A stretch of DNA of 64,000 bases, from positions 64,229,832 through 64,293,831 of the forward strand of contig JARYHS010013631.1 of NCBI GenBank assembly GCA_031002005.1. The letters run 5' to 3'. Positions 1 to 12,919 of this stretch are shown here, piece by piece. Source of the stretch: Vandiemenella viatica. Taxonomy: Eukaryota > Arthropoda > Insecta > Orthoptera > Morabidae. Positions within the stretch are counted from its first letter, which is position 1, and each line of letters starts with the position of its first letter. Below the pieces are notes generated by a model. It ran no database searches, had not been told where the DNA came from, and saw only the letters and a program-made list of their open reading frames with translations. Position numbers and translations under genes: made by a program.

Positions 1-412
1 TCATAGGTATATCTTAGTACCACTTTCTTCCGAGAATGTACAGTGGTAAGTCCTGTAACTTAAAAGGTAAATTATCATGTTAGGCCCTAAGGCAGGTTTT
101 TACTGGCCTTTTCTCCATGCTCTCCTGTCTTCCGCCCTTCTGTTCATTTACTGTACATACATGTAGTTTCCGTTTTCTGTGATGTTATCTGTGATCTTGT
201 ACCTCCTTATTCCTCTCACTCTCCTCCCACAAACTAGTCCATCAAGGCGTGTTTTAACAAGTAATTCCCTCTCAGCAAGTGTCTCATCCATTTCAACATT
301 ACTCATGTTTTTTTCCGACCCCTCTCTATTCTCCTCCATATCATCATCTTAAACGCTTCTATTTGTTTCTCATCTTCTCGTCTCATTGTCCACGTCTCTG
401 CCACACATCATT
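1..412 (-). pseudogene. RTE-like LINE 3' end remnant
   Basis: Read on the minus strand from about 412 downwards, the sequence gives WTMRR.DEKQIEAF followed by WRR.ER, the usual C-terminal signature of RTE-clade reverse transcriptase proteins often misannotated as craniofacial development protein 2-like. Further on, toward position 20, comes the RRAWR.GQ end of such proteins followed by a stop. Frames are broken several times, so this is a dead copy. It is cut by the window edge. The clade call rests on remembered family motifs; the remnant nature is seen directly. Confidence 0.5.
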
Positions 413-1389
413 CTAAAAATGATCTAAATCAAGGCTGTACTACCAGTTACGGAGATGGGACACAATTTCGGCTACAATTTCTATTCTAAGTAGCTCTGCA
501 GGTCACAATTTCGATTCTATGTTAGCCTGCGGACGGCATAATACTTGCCTATAGTTACAATAGATATTTAAATAAAATAAAGATGTAAGTAATACACTTT
601 CATTATAGTTAAAAATAATAAACATCAATGAGACCTTTGAAGTGGTTTTTTACTTATAATCAAAAAGTAAAAAAAATAAAAAAAAAAAAAACAACAGCAA
701 CAACAACAATGAGACCTTTTCAGAGGTTTTTAAGCTAGCATATTCTAGACTGCTGCTGTTGGCGGGTCACGTGGTTGGGTAGCCTTGATCTAAATTGATT
801 AAGCGATTCTCAAATCCTGAATACAGTTTGCTACTGGGGTCGATTGAAAATCTTCTTCTACATAATGATTTCATTGGACCACTCCATCCTCCGCCGCCCC
901 AGGACACCTCGACAGCCATGAGTTTGTCATGCTGTGACGTCACGCACCAGGTCTTCGTGTACGAAATAACAACGGCCGGAGATGTTACTACAAAAACGAG
1001 CTTTGTTAATAACAATAGTATTCAGTTAAGCAACTGCGACAAAATGAATTACCAGAACACAAAAGAAAAGTATGTCTTTCATTTAAATTAACATATTATT
1101 TATTAGTTACTATTTTATACGTATATTCTTTCTATGTAGATGTTTACATTACATTCTTTATCCATAGACATCTAATATTGTGGGTGTTTTTTATATTACG
1201 TTTTATTTGCTCTAACACTGTGTGCTTGTTCACTGTACGTTATTATGTATGTTTCTTCATTTTTTTTTGTTTGCATTTATTTTTTGTGTTTTTATTTTTT
1301 AATCTATTTACCAAACTTACAGAATTGTTGGTTATATTAGTATTGATCACGGTCCAGTCAGCATATTGTGATAAATGTGAAACTATTCT

Positions 1390-2361
1390 ATAACCGTGAC
1401 CGACTTCGGTCGATTGCTCATTCTGTCGAATACGGCCGATATCGGCGTACCAAACAAAAGTATGTAACAATATGAATTCCGGGTACACTATGGCCGACCT
1501 ACTAGGTGGAATTCCGCCGGACTCTGCCGACTTCTTTCACCGAACGCGCTGGTCACGCGTCATTTGTGCGTTTGTATTTAGCCATATCGCCGCATCGAAA
1601 TGAAAGAGAAGAAATCTGTTTTCACCTATAAACGCGTATTATGACTTGTTTTACTATTTCAGTAAATTACATAAATATCTGCTAAATTTTTTTATATATC
1701 ACATCTCATAAATTTTCGATTCAGGTTGACAGCAGACCAGACATTGATGATTTATATACACAGGTTAAATTTTAAAAATGCATAGTTATTAAATTAAAAA
1801 TAAACATGCCCATTATTCTATACGAAATTCAACTTTTCCTACTGTTACTGAAGTTCATACTATTCTTTTTTCATATTATATCAAATAAACTGTATCCCTG
1901 CGGAAATCATTGAGGAAATACATATGTATTAGGTTTCGGAATAGAGAATTTGGTATGGAAAAAGTCAAGTGAACCTGCATTAAATAAAATACATCAGTGT
2001 CACTGCAAGCATTTCTTCTGGAGAAATACATTTCCTGAAATTCGAATATTTTTCTGTAGCAGGTCCGATTCTTTCCAAAGTATAAAACAAAGTCTCCGGT
2101 TTCATTCTAAAGTATTCCGAATTTTTTTTTTTTTTTAATAGTTATTAAAGTCTCCCACAGCCTCTCTCTCTGATAAAATGTCGTTTACCGTTCACTTTTT
2201 TCATGATCAAACATGATATTTAATCTCAATAGAGAGTTCTCACTCAACATTTCAATAACAACAGTTCCATCTGTCTTGTAACACGATCTATTGAGAACTG
2301 AATAACAATCGGCCGAAGTCTGTCGGCTGAGTGAACAATCGGCTGAAGTCGGTTGTAGTGT
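1390..2361. mobile_element. Candidate MITE with cggccgaagtcgg-type inverted ends
   Basis: The left end (1393-1425) carries a ccgacttcggtcgattg block. The right end (2310-2361) carries two inverted versions of it, caatcggccgaagtc and caatcggctgaagtcgg. Such subterminal inverted blocks around a non-coding, AT-rich core suggest a non-autonomous DNA transposon. I found no clear target-site duplication and no transposase, so boundaries are approximate. Confidence 0.35.
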
Positions 2362-2392
2362 AGCCCTACGCTTACACTTGTCCTCCGTAATA

Positions 2393-2650
2393 AGGGAGCG
2401 TCCATAAACTACGTACCTCCATTTTCGCCTTCTGTGAATCCCCCCTACCCCGAAACCCCCCGCGGAAATAAATAGTCACCTGCTGTTGTGTGTTCTGTAC
2501 CTTATTTTAACTGTGACAAATAATATCAATAAAAAAGCTACGTTGCTTGGCTCGAAAACCCCCTTCCCCCCGACGAAGCCCAGAATAGCTATCAAGTCTA
2601 CTCCCCCTCTCCCCTCCTAGACCAAGCCAGGTAGTTTGTTGACGCTCCCT
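2393..2650. mobile_element. Short TIR element (agggagcgtc ends), copy 1
   Basis: The ends are inverted copies starting AGGGAGCGTC and continuing with a similar ..aaactac block. The interior has pyrimidine-rich tracts and no ORF. A related element with a similar 'ccataaattacgt' end lies near 23.84 kb. It is probably a small non-autonomous DNA transposon; the target-site duplication is unclear. Confidence 0.45.
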
Positions 2651-3690
2651 AATCAATCAATTATAAGTTTTACGTTGTTCGTGTCCTTTCAGCGAATTGT
2701 AGTCCAGGATAATATAAATAGATCTAATTCTCAAAGGTACAGAAGACGTGATTCTATATTACATGCGGTGGAGCTATATTCGGGCACTGTTCCCTAGGCT
2801 ACCTAAATCGTAAATATAGTGTATGATATTGTTCGCCGATTGCATAAAGACTTATGCTACCTAATAAGTTAATTCAGAGATCCATTAATAACACCGATTT
2901 TAGAAAATTCAGACACATCTTATCACCAGAACTGCGCATTAAGGAGTATTTTGACACCACGCATTCATGATGGGAAATTCATAAAAACGAAATATTTTCT
3001 GATATAAAGTTAGTGAACACGGTGTTTCGGTGATCCAATTCTCCTTCGTTAAATTCCGTTGAAGATTACTTTCGAATTCTCAATTATCATCAGCAGAATG
3101 ATTGATTAGTTAAATTACTGCATGCGTAAGTCCTTCCTTTCCATCACCAAGTGCGTGATTGGAATGAAATGTGCATTATTAATTTGTCGCATTTTTTTAC
3201 TGCAGGTTGTCCTTTTGATATTTTCAGTGATTTAATCAAGGTAGGAAGGAAACATCTCTGCTTTTTAATCTTTGACGACAAACATATAATGATAAAAATT
3301 GTAATATCCGCTTCGTTAAGCTCCATAGTTAGTCCTGAAAGAAGTATGACTCCCAACTCCTATCGATAACTTCGCCACTTGTGTAGAGGTTGTGTCACCA
3401 GCTGCATTTTCGATCTCTTTACCTCCCCTAGGACAACCCGGTATTCATTTGATAGCTGCCTGGTTTACCAGCATGTCGTACAGACAGATTTCGCTGGAAG
3501 TTCAATTATTACCATTAATTTATACCCTTTACATAACGCTGAATAGTGGGCATCGCCATTTGTCTGAAAACATTCAGATCTCGTTTCAAACGACGTTTGC
3601 GTTATTTTATCTGCATAATGATAAGTTTATGAAGCGCGAAGTGGGTAAATACAAGAGTACGCAGACAAACTAATTTCATATAGTTTCATT
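2651..3690. other. Unassigned intergenic or intronic DNA
   Basis: AT-rich sequence with only short overlapping open frames on both strands. None has recognisable motifs or splice context. I see nothing supportable here. Confidence 0.5.
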
Positions 3691-3693
3691 GAC

Positions 3694-4760
3694 ATGGATA
3701 ATGTCGCACTAGATCTTTCAAAGGGTTTTGACAGAGTAAGCCATAAAACGGTAGTAAAAAGGGTAAAAACTATTGGAGGTGATGAAAAAGTAATTTCCTT
3801 GGTAGATGAAAAGCAAAAAGTCAGGTTAGGTAATACAGTTTCAAAACAAGTAAAAGTGAAATTGGGAGTGCCACGAGGTAGTGCATTGGGACCGTTACTA
3901 TTCGTTACTCTAATGAATTATTGTGTTTTTGGTTTACCGTCAGAAGTTATTTTGTTTGCAGGTGACCTAATGCTATAAATAGGATCAAAATGGTAGAAGT
4001 CTGTTAACAGTTGTAGGGTGGTCTGCTCAGGATATTTAGCTGGGTAGGTTAACATGGGATGAAGATAAATGTCAGGGGAGTCAGTTAGGTACACAGATAT
4101 AGAACTAAGGGGTTGATTCTGATTGTAAGGTGGGGAAAGAACTCTTTGTTGAAGACTTGAAATGTAAATATCATGGCATAACATTTCATGACAAGCTCAA
4201 CTGGGCAGTATACATTGGACAGGTAATAGGAAGAACTTTCAAAAATTTTCACTTGTTGGAGAGAGTAATGAGGGAACGTACGAGAGAAGTAAAGGAACTG
4301 GGTTGTAGTATGAGACTCTCATTTTGGATATCAAATTGGAGGGGGTGCAACGATGAACTACTAAATTTAACTCCGGAAATTACCGCAGAACACAACCAGT
4401 AAGTGATATGATAAAGGAGCTGGAATGGGATTCACTGGAAGACAGAAAGAGGGTGAAGCGAGTCATGGGAGTGTACAAGGCATTTATTGGTGACGAGGCG
4501 TGAGATATTTGTGAAAGAATTAGGAATAGTGCATGGAAGGAGAAATATGACCGTGACTACAAGCTTCCACTAGATTTCAGCAACAAGGTTGTTGGAAGAT
4601 TTTCTTTCGTAGGTAAGGGGGGTCAGGGATTGGAAAAAGTTACCGAGAGAAATAATGAAAGAATTGAAAGTTGAAATTTGTAGAGAACAAAGTAGGTGAG
4701 TGCCGGTAAGGGGAAAAATGAGTGTGCATGGAAATTGCCACCGAAACGTGCGCTGCATCG
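3694..4760 (+). pseudogene. CR1-like LINE reverse transcriptase fragment
   Basis: This is a decayed piece of a non-LTR retrotransposon ORF2. From 3694 the frame gives a DLSKGFDRVSHK block (RT motif A region), then GVPRGSALGPLLF (motif B region) and a damaged catalytic box (FAGD where FADD is expected). From 4130 another frame gives the post-catalytic KYHGITFHDKLNW block, then ERVMRERTREVKELG. Around 4400-4560 a C-terminal block matches the one seen at 62.8-63.0 kb. Multiple stops and frameshifts make it non-functional. The same family occurs at 35.2 kb and 62.8-64.0 kb. Assignment to the CR1/L2 group is from family knowledge. Confidence 0.7.
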
Positions 4761-5535
4761 CAATTAAATTAAATAACGTTTTCTACCACACCCGATTCTG
4801 TAGTATAGTAATCGCCTAACCTTACTTGGTATTCTACCTGATGAAGCGGCTCTAACGTTATACGAATGACTGCAAAAGTTCTAGCGTCCTTTACATACAC
4901 AAAACAACCTTTGAAAGAGATGAGATACGGGTTAAGGATCTTTGAAAATCACATCTTAAATCGGCATTTGAAACAGGGACTTTTCGATATACAGTTGACA
5001 TGCAGTGACCAAGATGTTCGTTTGCAGAAGTGACTAGTGACTACCATAAACCATGTGGAAACCGTAATTGTGAGACACATTTTACACTAGAGGCGAGATT
5101 TGGGTCTACCCACCAGTGTATCTCATTGCACAAAGGCGTCTCAAACTGGATCCTATCCTGGTCCCCACATACCGGCTGTTCTGATTGGTTTTCAGGCGGT
5201 TTTTCCGCAATCACCAAGGTGCTTGCCCGGACGGTCCCCAATCTCCATCTCATAAACTACACATTACACAAACAAAATACACATAGCATACACAGAACAT
5301 AGTAATGCTTTTCTCAGATAGATGGCAACACAGCTTTACTAACCGGGAGGCGTCAGACTCAGCAACAAGTCTGTCAATTTCCAATCAAGTCGATTTTGAA
5401 AATTCCGACCATGAAATAGCGGTATAATTGCAAGGAAGAAGAGATGAGATTTGAGCCTGCACATTTTCCACCTTCTCTTGTCTATTACTGGTAGTTTAAT
5501 AAGTCGGACTGATTGTGTAGTAAGGTTCAGTATCT

Positions 5536-5580
<45 letters not shown>

Positions 5581-5989
5581 CTTCAAGATCATTTGAACCT
5601 CCGTCTTTTAGTTTGTGCTTTATTCATCTATCTTCTGACCTCTGCAGTCCGTTGCTATAAATGTATAAATAATTAGAACCGATAAACAGGAGCATGCGTT
5701 GTTTAAAGATTTCGTTAATTGGTCTGAAGTTTGTATTTATTTCTCGGTGTGTTGTAGAGTATAATGACTCTCGTCGCCTTGTTCTAATATTGACGAAATT
5801 ATTGTGGGTATCTGCAAGCCTTTATGAATGAGAACCCCTGAGATAAAAATCGCTTCAAACTTCACAAAAAAATCCTTTCATCTCCTATCCGGTACTTACG
5901 AATCTCCTTAATTCTCTTTATTTAACTGGGTGGTTTAAAGACATGCCTCATTTTAATTGTGGTAATCACTGATTTCCACAATTAAAGTA
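4761..5989. other. Unassigned sequence with a long A tract
   Basis: No gene supported. The stretch includes a 41-base A run (5538-5578), which may be the tail of an unrecognised retroposon. The small ORFs here lack family motifs. Confidence 0.5.
5538..5578 (+). repeat. Poly-A tract (41 bases)
   Basis: Uninterrupted run of A. It could be a retroposon tail or a simple mononucleotide repeat. I found no clear target-site duplication. Confidence 0.9.
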
Positions 5990-6165
5990 GGACGATCAGT
6001 TCCTTTCCTCTGTGACCTTCAGTTTAACGTGGAATCCGAACAACGGAACATCCCAACATACGAGCTCGTAAAAATTCTTGCTCCCGCCGGTATTTCAGCC
6101 GGTGCCTGGACCACGAACTTTTGACAGCAAGCGCCTTAACCACAGAGCTACCAGACCACCCACAG
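5990..6165 (-). repeat. tRNA-derived SINE (family 2), minus-strand copy
   Basis: On the minus strand the segment near 6165-6120 reads like a tRNA 5' half: ggtctggtagctctgtggttaaggcgc, with a box A-like core. It is followed by degenerate box B sequence. Further downstream (about 6040-6010) is a block complementary to the body of the copies at 7.3 and 15.97 kb (attccacgttaa). Related heads occur at 7168 and 32.1 kb. It is a dispersed non-coding repeat, probably transcribed originally by RNA polymerase III. Confidence 0.55.
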
Positions 6166-6574
6166 ATTATCTAACTTTCTAGAAAATGGATCACAAATGT
6201 GTGTAGTAAAAAACAGTGAAAATCAAATAATCGGTTGATGCATAATTTAAAAATTTATTAGCTAACCAATGTTTGCTTTAGTTACACAGATACCCATAGC
6301 TATTTTATGAGTACAAACAAAATTAAAATAATGTCAGGAAGTTGTAGAGAAGCGAAATTTTTACAGTATTGGTTACAAGGTGACTCTCCCAAACGCCACT
6401 TTCAGTTCTGTTTACAGAGACTAATAATATGTATTTATTAAACAATATATTCATGACTAGGATGCAGTTGTGAGATGAATCAATGATTTCTCAATCATCG
6501 GAAATATTTCTCTCGACAATACGAGCTATCTTGCTTGTGATCCTTCAGGTCTATGTGACGAAACGTCCAATCTG

Positions 6575-6602
6575 CAGGCTACAGGCTACAGGCTACAGGC
6601 TT
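6575..6602. repeat. 7-bp tandem repeat (caggcta)x4
   Basis: Three perfect copies of caggcta followed by a partial fourth. Confidence 0.9.
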
Positions 6603-7020
6603 CAACTTAATCTGAGAGCGACAGAGCGTGACGGATGTCCAACACGTGAACAGTAAAAAGTTTACGGCAGGTCATGGGGGGTCGTGTAGCTAGCTATCTG
6701 TCACAGACACCGGCCAGCTAGCCGTGACGGACATCAGTCCAGCCCATAAACAACGAGTGACCGTGTTTCAACCTAGGGTGAAGATGGGCGTTGTGGACGT
6801 TTATCTGTTTCCAACGGTCTCATATATTGCAGCCACTGTGATACGTTTCATTGCCGATACCAAGGTAAACCTGCACCGTAGCGCCTTAAGCTTCTAATAA
6901 GTAACGAAAGCGGAAGAAACACTCGATGAATGTAGGTGGCATCAGAACGGTGCAAATACGGATAAAGCAAACATCAACCATTTACAAAATTTACGACTCT
7001 ACATGCTTCTCCAGCACAAA

Positions 7021-7926
7021 TAGTCCAGTAACGGGGTCGTAAAAAGGGGGTCTCGCAAACATTATATCACGTAGAAGATTTTTTTTCTTATCTTGTATAT
7101 GTTGGTGGGAGTATGCAGAAACCGAGTTTTCGATGCATTCATTTTCGCTCTATTGTCATCAATAATAGAACGGACTGGTAGCTCAGTGTTACTGGAGATC
7201 GAAATCCCGGTCTCAGTAGTGATTTTCAATGGTCATTGACCCGATCTTCATGTCTGCAACAGCTTGCTGTGTAATATGAAGTAAGCAGAAACGATTATGT
7301 GGTTTTGAGTCCACCTTAAGCTGTAGGTTCCCAGCATCCGGTACTATTACTTGCTCAGGTTAGATAGCCAGAAAGGAACGCATTGCGCGGCGAATCGAAA
7401 ACACTGTCACCTGGCGGCCGAACAATCCTTCGGGATCTCCCGGCCAACAATGCTAAATGATTATTGAATCAGTAATCAAAGTATAGTACATGTATATAAT
7501 ATGTCAGACAGAAATACATATATATTAGTTATATATACAGGGGTTTCAGGTCATTTCGAGCGGCAAAGTAGGTAAAAACCCAACTTTTAGGAAAAGTATG
7601 AAATTTGGCTGATTTTCGAAGAACTGTAGCTCGCTTAGTTTTGAGTTTAGAAAAAAGTTTGTACTACGAAAGTTGTAGGAACTTTTGTCTTCTTTCAAGT
7701 TGGATATAGAGTAGAGTATTTCTTGCTAGGACTCATCAGCAAGGAGTTATAGACGAAGCACTGAAAATAGTACCAACATTTTGATTTTTTGGTCACAGAA
7801 AATTGTGCCGAGAGTGTTGGAGGTCGGAAACTTGGTTTCTGCATACTCTCACCAATATATACAAGATAAGAAAAAAAATCTTCTACGTGATATAATGCAA
7901 GTGAAAACTACCCCGTTACTGGACTA
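7021..7926. mobile_element. Fold-back MITE with ~110-bp inverted ends
   Basis: The left arm (7021-7130) and the right arm (about 7815-7926) are inverted copies. Both begin TAGTCCAGTAACGGGG and share a long block with attatatcacgtagaagatt, a T tract, and a gtatgcagaaacc block. The element is 906 bp, and aaa flanks it on both sides. No transposase is encoded. A family-2 SINE lies inside (about 7168-7455), so the element is a nest. The superfamily is not identifiable by eye. Confidence 0.7.
7168..7455 (+). repeat. tRNA-derived SINE (family 2) nested in the fold-back MITE
   Basis: Starts with a tRNA-like ggactggtagctcagtg head. It is followed by a body with gtccaccttaagctgtaggttccc and ends near gcggcgaatcgaaaac. 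The body block is shared with 15.94-16.06 kb (same order of blocks) and, inverted, with 6.01-6.04 kb. Confidence 0.55.
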
Positions 7927-10211
7927 AAAGACATGAAGTCTCTGAACTAGCTGTACATACATTCTTGTTACGGGTCACGAACCTTAGATGGAACATATGT
8001 GGTGGCTATCTGACTTGCCACAAGTGTTCCCTTTTGATTTTAGTATTTTGCCTATATGGTATTATTTATTAAATCTAGTATATCTTTGTTTTATTTGTGG
8101 AAAAACATATCTACGTGGGGAGATGGCCATCCAATGTTGGGACTGCGAAGTGTATATTCGTTATTTCGTGTAGAAAAAATAAAGTTTCAACAAAACAAAT
8201 TTCAAAAAGTTTCTAATGAGGGATGATGAAACTTGTAACTTCGGCAATTCCGTAAGTCAATTTTCAGGAGATTAGCTAACCCCCTTTGAAAAATTATCGC
8301 CTTCTTCTTCTCGTGTCGATAACAGCATCAAATCAGAAGCTGTAGATGCTGTCATCGTGGTGCAAGGTTTGGCCAGAGGCAACTTGCCTTCTGTTACCGA
8401 GGGACGCCGGACGTTACAATCTCAAGGCCGCTCGTGGAGGCACCTTGCTCGGGGGACGAGCACTGTTATGGAAATATGTGGAAAAATATTACAGAAAGAC
8501 TTAGTTGGAAATCTTTAAATGTGTCGAAATTTTGCTCTACCTCCTTTACCAATTATGTCTATTATATACACAAATGATACGGATAATTATGAATAATTAT
8601 GTAATGTAAGTAAGTTATTATAATAAATGCAAACTGTTTTAAAAACTTTGTTTCATTATAGCGTGATAATGTACTAAAACTGTGCAATGTATTATAAAGG
8701 TATTTTTTTTACAAAAAAAAGACGAATACATAATATATTATAAATGTTTGAATGCGTTTGTTGCAAAATTATGGTTTTAAATATGGGCTGGTAATGTGGT
8801 AAAATGATTGTAATATGCTTTATGCGGAAAATCTACCATGTTGCTGGAAAATTGCCAAAAGTCAAAGACCACAACGAATTTTTGTGAAAAAAATTGCCTT
8901 AGATACCATTAACGTTATCCCAAACGCCAAGAATTGAGAAAAAGAATCTCCTTCCTGTATTTTCTGGAATTGCGAGTGGTGGAATAGTACAACGACTGTT
9001 AATTTAGGAAGTCATAGAATCAGTGAGAATTCTTTTGCCGTACACTTTGAGAGTGAGTTTTCGTTCTGGGGCAACTGTATGCTATTGTGTTTGAAATATT
9101 GAAATCATTTGAAAAACACATGGCAATAACTGGTGACACTACAAAAATTAGTTAGATCTCTTTAAAAAAATTAAAGATTTGTTTCACGTGACTCTACTTG
9201 TTAAATAGTTTTTGATTTAGTCATGTTGGAGCGTATATAATGACTTGACGTAGTGCAGCCAGTTTACGTGAACTGTAGATACACAGACGCCAATGAACTT
9301 AGTGGTGGTAGCCGCGAAGTGAGTATAGCTTTGTTCCCGGCAGCTGTCCCTTATAAGGGCCGTCTCGTCGATGAAGTAAGGCGGGGTCCTTTCCGTTTAA
9401 GGACTCAGTGAAGGACACGGCGGATCCGGTGCCTGTGTGACGACAATAGACACATGCCCAAAGCCACAGTCGACACACAGTGGTTTCACGACGGTCGCTT
9501 CCCATTGGGGCCAAACAGCTGGCCCGTGCTCTCAATTCAAGTCAGACGTCAACCCCCGCTGCCGCCCGGGGAATCGCTTATGTACGATTCGTTACTCTGC
9601 AATCAGTCTTTAGAATTGTTTGATGCAATCCTCAAATACTTCGCATACTCAACTAATCTGTCCGCTTACACATACCTATTCCATCTTGCGCTTTTATGTA
9701 CTTTTCAAATTCTAATCATTGCCTTTTTGCGTCACTTGTTCCCTCCACTAATAAATCCCGAATATTTTAAAATGTGACATATAATTCGGATTCTTCATCC
9801 ACCATTTTCAGAACATTTTTACTTCGTACTTTAAGCTTATTTTTGTACACCATGCTCTATCACCTATTTAATAATGTTCCAATTTTCCTTCTTTCTGGTA
9901 TTGCCAGATTTCAAGATACATACTAATCAATCGCTTCTCAGATTTGCCACAGCCAAAATTACGTAAATGTGTTTTATCTAGTCGTATAGCTGTTGCCTAA
10001 ATTCTTATTAAATTTTCTAGTGATGGATTTCAGTAATACTTAAATTATTTTGCTGTTTTTAAATACAGTAATCAGTTCAAATTATTACATGGTGGCGCGA
10101 TCTCTCGAGTACATATTTCCAAAATCTTAGCGCCATCCATATTATTTATCATTCGTAAATTACTATAGGCCTTAGAAGTCAATGCCATGAGTAACACAAG
10201 AGCTAAAAACC
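7927..10211. other. Unassigned sequence; possible TATA promoter at 9233
   Basis: No coding region is supported. A TATATAA match at about 9233-9240 is followed about 25 bases later by cagccagttt and then by a GC-richer stretch (9300-9600) containing a possible donor (gcgaa/gtgagt). This could be a promoter with a short leader exon or part of an old LTR. Evidence is weak. Confidence 0.3.
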
Positions 10212-10436
10212 GAGCGTGCTGGGTGAGCTGTAACGCTCTGGTCTCACATTCGGGAGGACGCCTATTCGAATCCCCATCCGGGCATCCAGATTTGTGTTTT
10301 ACGTGGTTTCCCCAAATCACTCCAGGCGAATGCCAGGATGCTTCCGTCAAAAGGCCATGGCTAAATTCCTTCCCGTTCCTAGCCTCCAATCCTATCCTGC
10401 CTCTAATGACCTCGACGTCGACGAGGCGTAAAGTCA
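10212..10436 (+). repeat. tRNA-derived SINE (family 1), plus copy
   Basis: The head gagcgtgctgggtgagctg..acgctctgg is tRNA-like, with box B-like 'attcgaatcccc'. The body runs through catccagatttgtg, tggtttccccaaatc, and ccatggctaaattcc. The 3' tail is taatgacctcgacgtcgacg. Three minus-strand copies occur at 14.7, 17.3 and 22.3 kb. The tail resembles the 3' end of the I-clade LINE at 39.2 kb, which suggests that LINE (or a relative) mobilises it. Confidence 0.75.
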
Positions 10437-11680
10437 TAAGCAAAAACGAAGAGCTAGGAATAGCACAATTGATTCAAAAATATCACAAAGTCGTTGAAAT
10501 TTCTACCACCATCCGGTATACATTGAAAGATTCAGGTGTCACTGACCGAATCCTAACATCGCACAATCAGAACGCCCCTCGTTGACAATATCAATGTTGG
10601 GGAATAGATTTGCATGATAATTCCACCTGTAAACTCCTCTGGAAATAAGTACTACATGTCCCTGCAGTACTTGTTGACGCAGATACGACCGATTTAGAAG
10701 CAACTCCGTCTGTAAGTCTAGTTGAACATGATATACCTGAAATGTGAAATCGCAAGTTAACTCAGAAAGCAATCGCGTTGGAATCACAATTAGCAGTAGC
10801 GAAACCACAAAGAATTTTTGAAATTATTAAAACAAATGGGAAGGTAGGAGGGTAAGGGGTATAAGAAGTGTGTGCAATCACAAGAAGCGTACTTAAAACG
10901 GGATACGAAATTTCAGACTTCAGATGAATAATTGCAATTTTGCTGCAGTAACACCTCTTACTTTATTAACAGATAAACCTATTTGTTGATTCATATTACC
11001 ACGCATGTGTTTCTCTATTAGAGGCTATGAATTTGAAGCTTCAAAACCAATCTGCAAAGTAATTGGATGGAGAGAGATGAAGCAAAATGTAACCCGTGAT
11101 TGCGCGGTCGTCGATATGGCTTTTGTTTCAAGTGGGGTGTAATGTTTTTTTCATAAAGCATTCCTGTGGGTAATGATGTGAGAGAAAAATTACAATAGTT
11201 ATATCCGTTAATCCTGTAAACACCTAACGGCATCAATATCACTGGAAAAATATGCGTAAACTTTTATCCGATAGTCACGAAATTAATATGCAAAAAGCAG
11301 AAAAAAAACCTAGCAATTTGCCAAGCGTCATATATAAAGATAAAAGGTAAACTTCATTTACCTAACTTTCACAAAAAATCTATAAAATTTGGTGTGAATA
11401 GACGGATTAATAATGTAATTGTCGGCTGGCGATACATTATCGTGATACACCTTCAGTCATCAATATGTAACCATAACATATGTTTGTCTGCTAGCTTTTT
11501 TTGAAACTCAGTTATCTGTGCCTAATAGCTTTTAAAATTTTGTTGCAATGTTTAGGTAAAAGCGTTGTCACAAAACTGTTGAAAATAACCAAAATTTGTT
11601 TAGTAATACAAAAATGTAATGAAGTTACGCATCGTAAATATACCATAAGCCAACTTCGAAGGATTTCTGCTTCTCCCTCT

Positions 11681-11723
<43 letters not shown>

Positions 11724-12159
11724 CTAAACACACATGTAAAGTCATGTAATACATTCATTGATAAAAATGACCACTTGAAGAAACTAATCACATATGGAAA
11801 ACTGGTGGTTTCACTGACATCATTATCAAGAAACTTGTGTTAATTACGTAGACAAAACTTGTAATTTTCATACAGATTTAGCGGTTTTTAGGAGATTTAA
11901 CATACAAACATCTGGAAGAGAATAAGTGTGCGCTCTTTGAATATAAATGTAAGCAACAAAATGTAATGAGTATGAAGCTCTTATGCTTAAACTACTCGCC
12001 AAAATGTTTGGAGAAAATTAAAGTGAATATGAGTATTAGACACAGAGTTGTGGAATACGGAACATTCATTGTTTTTGAACACACAGACAACAAACAAACA
12101 CACGCTCATATGTACGTCTTATATTGAATAGCAAAAACCGTTTGAAGGTACCAAGAAAC
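10437..12159. other. Unassigned AT-rich sequence
   Basis: Short ORFs only, none with motifs. Contains a (CA)n microsatellite at 11684-11721. Confidence 0.5.
11684..11721. repeat. (CA)n microsatellite
   Basis: About 19 CA units in uninterrupted array. Apparent ORFs across it are low-complexity artefacts. Confidence 0.95.
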
Positions 12160-12276
12160 GAAAAATTAAGTAACATCTCCAAATAAAATCTTCACCAATG
12201 AAAAATTAAGTCATATCTCCAAATAATCTTCGCCAGTGAAAAATTAAGTAATATCCCAAGATCAAATCTTTACCGA
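12160..12276. repeat. Three tandem ~39-bp units
   Basis: Units begin at 12160, 12200 and 12238, each starting gaaaaattaag and continuing with an atctccaaat..atcttc.cca block. Similarity decays in the third unit. Non-coding minisatellite. Confidence 0.8.
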
Positions 12277-12919
12277 TTACCTCACTTCTTTGAATTTGCA
12301 TAAAATGAAAAGAAAAGGAGAAATGTATTCTCATTCCATGAGTTACAGTGGTGGATCAAGTTAGTCTGCGCTGGCGGTAGAGCAACGTTGAAGGATGGTG
12401 TCCACACTAAAGCTTATTAGGCATAGACTAAGGTCATGTTACCATCTATCTCGTTATCTACCATCAGCCACCTGAATCAATCGGTAGCGTTGCCTCTTAA
12501 AGTCATCAGGCCTTGATGTGTAGCTTAATCACTACTTATCTGACGCTATGGCGCTCGTAGTAGCAACAATAACAGTATGTAATGTATGCAATGTTCACAT
12601 CTTTTTTTTGTGCGTTAATTTTTCTAGGTGAAATGTGTAGTTTTTGACGCGAAAATTGTGGAACATTCTTATATTCTTCGAAGTGCCGGCAGAAACCGCA
12701 TGTAGGCTACCGCTGCAGCATCGGGCTGAAGGTGTTGGTCTGGAGTAGCAGGGGTCACCGGTTTGCGTCTCGTGACGGGGATGGGCGTCTTTAATCAAGT
12801 GTTATATTGGTCCCGTGATGTTGTGCATTCAAAACTGAGGAATCACACACACATGCGGTTTGAATAATTGTATAAATGTGATGATAAAATATAAAAACTA
12901 GCTTTTAGGCTTACCGGAA

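Noticed and set aside
11501..11791. ORFs over the CA repeat
   Set aside because: Low-complexity alternating residues from a microsatellite, on both strands.
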